Of a stretch of DNA of 64,000 bases, positions 26,701-38,700 are shown in pieces. Below the pieces are notes generated by a model. That model saw only the letters and a list, made by a program, of their open reading frames with translations. It searched no databases and was not told the DNA's origin. Position 1 is the stretch's first letter; every line of letters starts with the position of its first letter. The DNA comes from Smittia aterrima (taxonomy: Eukaryota > Arthropoda > Insecta > Diptera > Chironomidae). The position numbers were made by a program, and so were the translations under genes. Location of the stretch: contig CP093829.1 in NCBI GenBank assembly GCA_033063855.1, positions 25,389,537-25,453,536 on the forward strand, written 5' to 3'.

Positions 26701-29700
26701 TCAAAATTGCTCTAGTCACATGACTCAATTCTTAAAATTTTCCACGGCGTTAGGTTCCAAACCACACAAGCGATAAACATGATTGGTTCTTATTATCAGC
26801 AAACCGAACTGCCGGGTATGAAGATTATTACGTTTGGAGAGATTGCGACCAATTCGTTGATGGCAATCGCGTACTGCCAAATAATTGGGTAATAAATTAT
26901 TCCTGTTGGTGACTTTTCTCTGATAAACGTATTTGTTGATTAGATTGCCGTCTTCCATACACCAGCGTGGACTTATAATGCAGTAAGAGGGCAATGTTAT
27001 CTTCACCAATTCACTCCCGAGCAACCTGATTTGAATTACCGGAACCAGGAAGTTTATAATAAAATGATAGATATTCTCAAGAAATGGTTAGAACAGGGTG
27101 CTGACGGATTTAGAATCGACGCAATCAACCACATGTTCGAAGTGGAGGATTTAGCTAATGAGGTTTACATAAATCCAGGAGGTGATGTGACTCAATATGA
27201 CAATCTTTACCACAATCATACAATGAACCTCGTAAGAATTTTTTTTCGCGATTTTGGCTTTATTTAATTGTTTTAATCATTGACAGGATGAATCCTATAA
27301 ATTCATTTACGATGTTAGAGCAATGATGGATAAGTACTCTTTTGAAACTGACAATGTCACAAGGCTAATGATGACTGAAGCTTACGCATCGATTCCTCAA
27401 CAAGTTGCTTGGTACGGATTCAATGAGACAACTCCCGGATCGCACATGCCATTCAATTTCGCTTTGATCTCAGAGCTTACAAATTCATCGACTGCTATTG
27501 ATTTCAAAAATGCAGCTGACAGTTGGTTAAATGCAATGCCAAAGTGGGAAATTGTTGCTAACTGGGTTCTTGGAAATCACGATAGACCAAGAGTTGGCTA
27601 TCGCTATGGATTAGACCGACACGAGAGCTTAGCAATCATGACCATGATGATGCCGGGAATCAATGTTGTTTATTACGTAAGATTAATTTTCTTTTTAATT
27701 CAATGTTGTTAATTAAATCTCAATTAGGGAGAAGAAATCTTAATGACCAACAACATGGACATTTCCTTCGAAGAGTCAGATGATCCACAAGCTTGTCAAA
27801 CAAATTCTTCAGTTTATTTAGAATATACTCGCGATCCAGTTCGCACTCCATTCCAATGGGACGAAACTGCCTATGCAGGTTTCTCTACTGGAAAGACATG
27901 GCTTCCTGTTCATGAAAACTATAAAGAAGTTAATTTGAAGAAGCAAAAAGAAGCAGAGAAAAGCACATTCAAGCTTTATCAAAAGCTTATTCAGTTGCGC
28001 AAGGACAAAAACTCTCTTCTTCATGGCGAGTACAAGTCGATGGCTTTCGGAAACAATTTATTCGCTTTCACCAGAATAACGAAAAACGAGAAGCCAATCG
28101 CCGTATTGATTAACCTTGGAGATACAACAAAAACTAATTTGACGACATTGTTAGGAGCTGAATATGCCGATGGATTCAAAGGAGAAATCCTTGCAGTTAA
28201 TCATGACTCGACAATGAATATTGGAGATTTCGTGACTAATCTTCAGGAAGTCGAAGTTCGTAAGCACGAAGGACTCGTTCTGGAAATTTCATCAGGCAAT
28301 AAGCTTGCGATCTCTTTGTTGCTGATCGTTTGTAGTGTCGCTAAACTCTTGTTTTAAGAAAAACCGATACTGAACGAAATGATTTAGTCTAAATCAATAA
28401 AATTTACAGAATAATATTTTATCTTTTGTTTTCGAAGTGCAAATCCGCAAATAAATCAAATTTTCAGAGATATCAATTCGATAAGGCCTTGATAAGTAAT
28501 TAAAGGTATATGAGGAACCGTGGAGCTGAAACGTTCAGTACGGTGTGTATATTTTTGGGATGAAGAAGTTATTTCTTATTTCATTGTGTTTAATCATTGT
28601 GAACGCTCAAGGGGAAGAAAATGTAGATTGGTATGATAATGGTGTTTTCTATCAGGCAAGTGAAATTTGCTGATCTCACGATTGTTGATATTAATTGTGT
28701 AACTGTTAAAAGATTTATGTTCGATCGTTTAAAGACAGTGATGGTGATGGCATTGGAGATATCAGAGGCATAATCGAAAATTTAGATCATTTGGTGAATC
28801 TCGGAGTTGATGGAGCAATCTTGAGCCCGATCTTCAAATCGCCGATGAAAGGTGAAATGCGATCAAAGTTCAATAAGTGCTAAGTGCTTAAATTCTTATT
28901 CAGATGGCGGTTATGATATTCAGGACTTCCGACTCGTCGATCCTATTTTTGGAAGCAACGAAGACTTGAAAGAACTCATAGCAAAGGGCAAAGAAGTTGG
29001 AATCAAAATTATTCTCGATTTTGTGAGTTTTTTTTTTGTGTGAAAGCTTCTTATGCGTTAGGATTCTTTTTAAAAGGTTCCAAATCATACATCAGATGAG
29101 CATGAATGGTTTATTCGTTCTGTAAACCAAGTACCCGGTTATGAAGATTATTACATCTGGCGAGATTGCCCATTGAACCCTGATCAAGTGACTCGGCGAT
29201 TGAGAAACAATTGGGTAGGCGAATTGGACTTTCAACTTTGATGGATGATTGTTAAATACAATTTCATGATTAGATTACACCATACAATACAGAAGCATGG
29301 ACTTATCACCCAACAAGAGACCAATGTTATCTCCACCAATTCCTATCAGAGCAACCTGATTTAAATTTTAGAAATTGGGAGGTTTACAAAGAAATGCTAG
29401 ATGTAATAGATTTCTGGCTTCGAGAAGGTGTTGATGGATTTAGATTCGATAAAGTGAATCATATATTTGAGGATGCAGACCTGACAAGTGAAGAATATCG
29501 CAACGCATCTGGAGATCGTCTCTCTTATGCAAACATTTACCACAGAAACACGAGGAATTTACCAGAGTCCTACGAATTTATTTATGATGCGAGAACTTTG
29601 ATTGATGATTTCACAGAAAGGTCACAAGATAAGACAAAGAGAATAATAATAACAGATGCTTACGCAACTGCCGAAGAAGTAGCGCTTTGGTATGGATCCA

Positions 29701-32700
29701 ACGAGATGAGATTAGGCTCGCACATTCCACTTAACTTCCAACTTATTTCTGAAGTCGACGAGTCATCAAATGCTATCGAACTAAAGTATGCGATTGATGA
29801 TTGGATTGATGCGATGCCTCGCTGGGAAGATACATCGAACTGGATTCTAGGAAATCAGGATAGACAAAGAATGGTTCATCGCTATGGAGAAGATCGCTTC
29901 GAAAGCTTAGCAGTTTTGACAATGATGCTTCCTGGTGTCAATGTCTTATACTACGTAAGATTATTACTTTGACTAAAAATTTTAATAAACGAAACTTTCC
30001 TAGGGCGAAGAAATCGGAATGACAAATAACATGAATATCTTATTCGAAGAATGTGATGATCCGCAAGGTTGTCTAACTAATTCAACGGTTTTCTTAGATT
30101 ATAGCCGGGATCCAGTTCGCACACCATTCCAATGGGATGATTCTGCAAACGCCGGCTTCTCAAGTACAACTGGAAAGACTTGGCTTCCAGTTCATGAGAA
30201 ATACCAGGATGTTAATTTAAAGCAGCAAAAGGACAACGTGACAAGCACGTTCAGCCTTTATCAGAGATTGGTAGATATGAGAAAGGAAAGAAAAATTATC
30301 CAGATTGGTGGCTTCGAGTCAAAAGTTTTGGGCGAGAACGATGGAGTTTTGGGATTTATTCGAACTTTGAATGGCCACAACACCATCGCCGTTATGATTA
30401 ACTGCGGAAGTGCAACAAAAGTAAATCTTACACAACTGATGGAGACAGAAATAGATGAAAGAAAAATGAAAGCTTCGATTATCCTTACAACTTCGAAACT
30501 CCCCCTGTCTATCTCCAATTTGGAAGAAATCGCATTGGGAGAGTTTGATGCCGTAGTCTTTGAAGTTTCCTCGTCATCGAAATTGACAATTTCGCTGTCC
30601 TTGATGTTTTGCATTATTGTGAAATTAATTTTATAAGACGAGAATCACATTAAAGCTAACTCCAGTTCTTCTTCTTTTTCTGTCAAAAATTTAATATTCC
30701 GATAATAAAATTTAAGCAACGAGCATTAGAAGCGATTAAGCAAGTAATCGCCTCGAAAGCCAAAATTTATTTTATCTAAAATCTTATCAGTGATTGATAA
30801 GCAATCTTTAAATCGATATAAAGAAAACGACCGGCAGTTTTATCGTCAGTTTTCATCAAAAGTTGTCGAAGTGATATGAAGAAATAATGAAGTTAGTTCT
30901 AGTGCTTATCTTTGCTGTTGCAACTGCAACTGCTGTGCAATTCGATGAAGATCTCGATTGGTACAATGCTGGTATCTTTTATCAAGTAAAATATTCAATT
31001 TTACACATGTCGAACCTTTTTATATTTAAAAAAAAATTGCAGATCTACCCACGATCATTCAAGGACAGTAATGGAGATGGAATTGGAGATATCAATGGTA
31101 TCATTGAGAAACTAGATTATCTACACGAACTCGGAATAACTGCAATTTTGCTTGGTCCGATTTTTAAGTCTCCAATGATAGGTAAGCTTTTGATCAAAGT
31201 TCGAACGTCTAAAAATAATTTACGCTTAATATTGACGCAGATGGAGGCTATGACATTGAAAATTATTTTGAGGTTGATTCACTCTTCGGAAGCAATGCAG
31301 ACTTAGATACGCTCATCTCAGAAGCACATGAAAAAGGAATCAAAGTCGTAATCGATTATGTTCGTTGGCAATTTTCAAATTCGCTATCAAAGTGTTAGTA
31401 AAATTTTTATCATTAAAGGTGCCGAATCATACGTCAGATCAACATGAATGGTTCCAGAGATCTGTTAACAGGTTCCCAGGATACGAAGACTTTTACATTT
31501 GGCGTAACTGTGGAGTAGACGCAATTGGGCAAAGATTACTGCCAAACAACTGGGTATTGAATTTAATTAACTAATGGTTAAATAGGGTAAAATGTCAAAA
31601 TTGGAACAAAAAATTCTTCTTTTTTCGCTAATCAATTGAAAATCAAAGGGAAAGTAACAATTCGGAAGTATTTTAATAACTGGGTTAATTTCACAGAAGA
31701 ATTGATACATTTTATATTTATAATTGGTTATGGAAGTAACAAATTAAATCTTTGCCCTCCGAATTTCATTGATAACTAACGTTTACTGATTAGATTTCAG
31801 TTTATCACACGTTCGCATGGACTTATAATAGCGTAAGAGATCAGTGCTATCTTCATCAGTTCACACGCGAACAGCCAGATTTGAACTTCAGAAACGAGCG
31901 AGTGCAGGAGGAATTGAAGAATGTTTTCAAGTATTGGCTCAGTCGTGGAGTCGACGGATTCAGGGTTGATAACGCTAATCGCTTAATTGAGACAGCAAAC
32001 TACCCAAGTGAAGTATTCCGCAATCCGAACGGAGATAGATCGTCATTCGACAATCTTTTCCATACACACACCGTTAACAGACCCGAGAGTTATGAATTCG
32101 TTTTTGATTTGAGGAAAATCATGGACGATTTTGTCGATCATGCCTCAGCCGACAACAAAACACACAAAATTCTCATGACTGCAGGTACAACAACGACGCC
32201 AGAACAGATAATTGCTTGGTATGGAGAAGATGAAAACAGACGAGGTGCTCACATCCCATTTAATCCAGCATTCACAACTGAGCTTAACAGAGACTCGAAT
32301 GCTAATGAATTCCTTGAACTTATCAACCATTGGTTGGATGCAAAACCGATTTTTGGAGTCGAGCCGAATTGGTTGCTTAGCAATCACGATACCTCTCGTA
32401 TTGGCTTTAGATTCGGAGACAATCGTCATGAATCTTTGGCAATGATCACAATGATGTTGCCAGGAATCAAAACAATTTACTATGTTAGTTTCAAACTTCT
32501 CACAACTTGAATATTTTTTAATCCTAAACTATTTCTAGGGAGAAGAGATTCGAATGACAGACAATCGAGCAATCACCTTTGAACAATCTGACGACCCAAT
32601 TGCTCGAAATACTAATTCATCGGTCTTCCTAGAACTCTCCCGTGATCCTGCTCGGACTCCATTCCAATGGGACAACACAATAAATGCTGGTTTCTCTAAC

Positions 32701-35700
32701 ACAACAACAGGAACTTGGCTCCCCGTCAACGCAAACTTCCAACAATTAAACTTGCGTGCTCAAGAACTTGCTGACAAAAGTACATACAAACTTTACAAAA
32801 GGCTCATTCAATTAAACAATGAGCGACTCGCTTTGAAAATTGGAAATATGCGTATTGATGTTCTTGGTGATTACGTTCTCGGTTTTATGAGAGTATTACG
32901 TGGCCACAACACAATCGTCGTCATCGCAAATTTAGGAGCTGATGCAACTACTGCAAACTTGAAAGATTTAATGACTGTAGAGTTCTCAGGTCGTACAAGA
33001 GCTTATTACCTCGCTGTCGCGACTAACACGAATTATGAAATCGGATGGCAAGTTCCTAATGTCGAAAATATCACCTTGAGCGCTTATGAAACGCTCGTAC
33101 TTGAAGTTTCCTCGGCTACAAAGATTTCTATGTCTTTACTCCTCATCGTTTGCAGTTTATTCAAATTCATTTTTTAAAAAAAATTGATAAGAGTTTAAAT
33201 ATTTTACATGAAAAATTTCAGTAATAAAAATTTCTAAACTCGTTATCCAACAATTTGCTTGTATCAACTCTATAAACTTTTACACTCAACCGTGGATAAG
33301 ATAAAGATTAAATTGACTTCAGATCAGGCTATTAAGCTCAGTCGAAGTCTACCGTAAAGTCAAGTCAGTATGATAACTTTAAAGTTATTTGTCAGCATTT
33401 TCGCTCTCTCTGCAATTTGTGCAGCTGTTAGATCAGATTATATTGGAAAGCAATCGGGAACGAAAACAGATTGGTGGCAATCAACGATTGTAACTTGAGT
33501 TTATTTGTTGCATAATAAAAAAATTATATTTTTCTCCTTAATCAGTTTTATCAAATCTATCCACGCTCGTTCAAAGACTCGAACAATGATGGTATTGGAG
33601 ATATTCGTGGGATAATCGAGAAGCTTCCATATTTGAAAGAAACTGGAATTACAGCGACTTGGTTAAGCCCAATTTTGAAATCACCGCAAGTTGATTACGG
33701 ATATGACATCTCAGATTTCAAGGAGGTTGACCCGATTTTCGGAACAAACGAAGACTTGGAAGAGCTTTTCACTGAAGCAAAAAAACTCGGCATAAAAGTT
33801 ATCATGGACTTTGTAAGAATTCAATGAATGTTTAATCAAAGTGCGATCGATTGATAAATTGAATTGAATTCAGGTTCCCAATCACACCTCGGATGAGCAC
33901 GATTGGTTCAAGAAATCAATCGCGAGGGAAAAAGGTTTTGAGAATTTTTACATTTGGCACGACGGCAAACCAAGCGCAAACGGCGGTAGACCCTTGCCAC
34001 CCAACAATTATGTAAGCACCAAATTCTTTACGCTTTGTTGATATTCAAACCTTTTCGTGATTTTCTTAGAATTCCGTGTTCAGTCATTCAGCATGGACTT
34101 GGAATGAAGATCGAGAGCAATATTTCCTTCATCAATTTGCTCCACAGCAGCCAGACTTAAATTACAGAGAGCCTCGTGTTGTACAGGAGATGAAAGATGT
34201 TTTAACATTTTGGTTAAATAAGGGTGCAGATGGATTTAGAATAGACGCAGTTAATCATCTCTTTGAAGATGCTGCGTTGAGGGACGAGCCCGAGTCCGGC
34301 CAATCTGACGACCCGAATAACGGTGATTTCTTTGAACACATCTACACAAAAGATTTGGTAAGATTGTCACCTAGCTTTGAATATTTTTCATACCATATTG
34401 TTTTCAGTTGGAAACGTACGACATGGTTAGTCAGTGGAGGCGTTTAATTGATGACTACAATTCTGAGAAGGGTGGAGACCCTCGAGTTATTTTTACAGAA
34501 GCTTATACAAACATGGAAGATACGATTCGCTATTATTATGACAAAGACGGCAATCCGATCTCGAACTTTCCATTCAACTTCTTTTTAATAAGGGATTTGA
34601 GCTCAAATTCAACGGCTCATGACTTCAAAGCTACAATCGACAGCTGGCTAACGAAGATGCCAAAGGGAGCAACGCCCAATTGGGTTGTAAGTTGGATCTA
34701 AAAATTTTCGAATAAATTTAAAGGAGAACATATTTTTCCAGCTTGGCAATCATGACCAACCGAGATTTGCATCACGATTCGGAGAAGAAAGAATTGATGG
34801 TTTGCTGACTCTTCTCTTGACGCTGCCTGGAGTTGCTGTGACATATAACGGTGAAGAAATTGGAATGACTGACTATCGAGATATTTCGTGGGAAGATACA
34901 CTCGACCCCCAAGCTTGCAACACCAATGATCCAGAAATTTATCAAAAGTACTCTCGTGACCCCCAACGAACTCCATTCCAATGGGATGCAACTGCTTATG
35001 CTGGGTTCAAGGGATCGATTGGCAGTGAACCTTGGATTCAAGTTCATCCAAATTATGAAACTGTTAATCTTGCTGCTCAGCAAGCCGATGAAAAATCTTA
35101 TTACAAACTTTATCAACAACTCGCCTTTCTTCGAACAAACGAAACCTTTGTCAAAGGCGAATTTAATTCAAAAGCATTTAGTGATAATGTTTTAGGTTTC
35201 GTTCGGCGCTATAATGCTGAAACATACGCGATTCTTATTAACTTCAGTGCGAATGAAGTGACTGTAGATGTTTCAGAGCTCGATGTGACCATTAAGGATA
35301 AACTTTCAGTTGTCGTCTCAGGTTCGAAGTCTTCATACAACCTCGGGTGAGTTTCCAATTTTTAACTATCAACGGATATAATAACTATTTCTCTTTAAAG
35401 CGATAAAATAACTACAAAGCAATTCAAGATGGAAGCTTTTGATGCAATCGTTCTAACTGACACTTCGTCTGCTGCTGTCATCAAAATCTCGCTTTTCATG
35501 GTTGCCTTCGCTTCTTTTTGTAACTTGTTCTGATTTAAGTTTCGAAAGAAAATAAACACAATCGAAACATTTATTTTTCCTTGAAGCTGTTCTTGTTATC
35601 TTATCGCTTCAAACTTTGGATTGTTGTGGACACCTAATTGGCTTTAAATTATTTTTCCATAGCTTTTTGTTGCTTATCATTCAAAGTTACGTAATGAAAA

Positions 35701-38700
35701 GGTTGATTTCAATGAACGCCTGCGGTTTGTGACTTCCGAAATAATGATTCTTCTTCTCGTCAAATATTGTTCTAAGCGACTTAGAATCTTTGGGATCTAA
35801 AATCAAAATATTTTGTGAGAATTTGTAATTATGCTTCAGAATACCGGCGGCTGATGTAAACGGCTCGACGGAAGTTACTAATGAACATGAAACCGCAACA
35901 TTTCTGACATCTCGCCAGCAGGCAGACATCTCGCTTCAGAGACCGAAAGCTCCGCATTTGAAACATTATTTGCTATATTTAGAGATTGCCGTCGTGCTCA
36001 CGCTCACTTTGTTATTTAATGAGGAGGAAAATTAATTGCTATTGCAACGCTTCGACATTTCTCAGTTGGAAAAATTCTGAGAAAGTATCTTGAAACAAAA
36101 GCTCATGACAAATGAGAGTGTTTGAGCTTCATAAAGTTTGTGATTGGAAAATTGTCAAAGTTCTCGTTTCTTCGTGTGAGAGAATGTGTTGGACGATGAT
36201 GAAGACAAAGTTTACGAGCGACAATGTGATGGATCAATGACTTAAGGATAATGGAGGTGAAACGATGTGGGAAATGTTTTATTGTCGTCCCATCCATTCG
36301 TTTCTGAGAAGCTGCCGAATGAAATCGACGGCTGTTTATGCATCATTATCTGCAAAGTTTAGACTTTTATGTTTCCTTTTCCTCCCATTAAGAAAGGGTT
36401 CAGCTGCTTGGGAATTTTCTCAATTTTGATTGATCGTTTGCTGCCAAAGCTTAATGTGAGTCGAGGTAAAGAGTCGAGCTGCCAATTCCAATGAGAATAT
36501 TCAATCAATTGAACCATACTAAAGCTCAACTTGAACTCTTTCTTGACCTCGTGCATCTTTTTGTTAGGTTTCAGGTTCAAAAATCGATTTCTTTATAAAT
36601 ATTTGTAGATTCTTCTTAGAATTTTCAATCTTCATAACTTGAGTTGGCTTTTTAAACGATTCATATAAGTTTTCTATGCAAAATGTTTTCTTCAACCACA
36701 TCGGGTGCTTGAATTTGATTTCTGCTTGACACAACCCAAAAACCAAGCAGTTTGCAAGCATAATATAGTTTTTGGAGTATACCTAAGCAATTGAAACTGT
36801 TTTTCTACTCTCCAACCTCAATTTTCCTTTTCGAAAAATTATCCCGAACCGCCCATGAAACATTCAGAAGCAGAGAGTTGGAACGGAAATGAGCCATTCG
36901 ATGCGGCCATAAATTATGCTACGGATTTTGAAAAGGGGTTAAACGAGAAGCCTCAGTGGAGCTGTCGAGCGCTTTGCATGGTTAGTCAGATCCCAACGAC
37001 GTCTGTCTACCAATTAAGGTTGCTTCATGAATCCTTAATTAAAGATTTATACTAAAATACTGAATTCAATTATCACTTCATCTCGCCAAGCGACGGAAGC
37101 TTTAGCGATTTGTGAACAAGAAACGCTGTTGTATCGCAAGACATCGAGATTAAATTTCGATTAGCGCTTGTTTGACGCTAATTGTTTTCCAAGTATTTGT
37201 GAGAGTGCTTCAAGACGATAAGATAAGTCAGGAGATATCTTGGCTACCTCAACAAAATTGATATGCGTTGCGCTTGAGGATAATCCGAAGCCAATAAATT
37301 AGAGTCTCTTGCTTTTGCTATTCTCAGTCGCTTCTCGATACTAAAGCTGTTAATATAATGAAATTGATTTTGCTTTTTGTCGCATTCGCCACAGTGGCCA
37401 ATGCAGATTGGTGGGAAAGCGCGATTGTGAGGAAGAAATATAAAACAAACGAGATTTCTTTTAAAGTATTTTCTTCTATTAGTTTTATCAAATCTATCCA
37501 CGTTCGTTCAAAGACTCGAACAACGATGGTATTGGAGATATTCGTGGAATAATCGAGAAGCTTCCATATTTGAAAGAAACTGGAATTACAGCGACTTGGC
37601 TAAGCCCAATTTTGAAGTCACCGCAAGTTGATTACGGATATGACATCTCAGATTTCAAGGAGGTTGACCCGATTTTCGGAACAAACGAAGACTTGGAAGA
37701 GCTTTTCATTGAAGCAAAAAAACTCGGCATAAAAGTTATCATGGATTTTGTAAATTAATCTCAAGTCTCTACTATTTAATTAAGTGTTTAATTGATTGGC
37801 ATTTAATCTAGGTCCCTAATCACACTTCTGACGAACACGAATGGTTCATCAAGTCTGTCGCTAAAGATCCAGAATATGACAATTTCTACGTTTGGTCTGA
37901 TGGTAAAACGAACCCTTCAGGAGGCAGAGCCTTACCTCCCAACAATTGGGTAATCAAACAATAATTAACACTATAAGGGTTGAGAGAATAATTAGCGCTA
38001 ATGCCAATTCAGCAAGCCGTGTTTTCCACGCGAGCCTGGACTTGGAATGAGCAGAGACAACAATATTATCTTCATCAGTTTGCAGCTGGCCAACCCGATT
38101 TGAATTACCGCAATCCTGCGGTTGTGCAAGCCATGAAGGACGTTCTCGTCTACTGGATGGACAGAGGTGCCGATGGTTTTAGAATCGATGCGGTAAGTTT
38201 GTTAACTCATTGAGTTCTCGAGTGGCTTTGTTATCAGCTCAGTAAAAACGAATTATTTGAAGATTAATCACATGTTTGAGACTCTTGGCATGCCCGATGA
38301 ACCGCTAACTAACTGGACGGACGATCCGAATAACTATGGATATACAGATCATATTCACACAAAGGACTTGGTACGTAATTACAGATAATTAGTGGTTTTT
38401 AAAATTTGCTTTATGTGTTATCGTAGGATGAGACGTACGAGATGGTGGATCAATGGCGAACCTTGATCGATAATTACAATCAAGAAAAGGGTGGTGATAC
38501 CAGGGTTTTATTCACAGAAGCATACGCTAGCATTGAAGATACGATTCGTTACTACACCAATGAAGACGGAAAGCCACGAGCGCATTTTCCTTTCAACTTT
38601 ATTTTGATAGAGCGCTTGAATGAAAATTCAGATGCACATACTTTCAAGACACAAATCGACAGTTGGATGTCTGAAGTTCCCAAAGGTGCTACCTCAAATT

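Noticed and set aside
36855..37055. 66-codon plus-strand frame between maltases F and G as a maltase remnant
   Set aside because: The translation has no GH13 motif and no splice borders.
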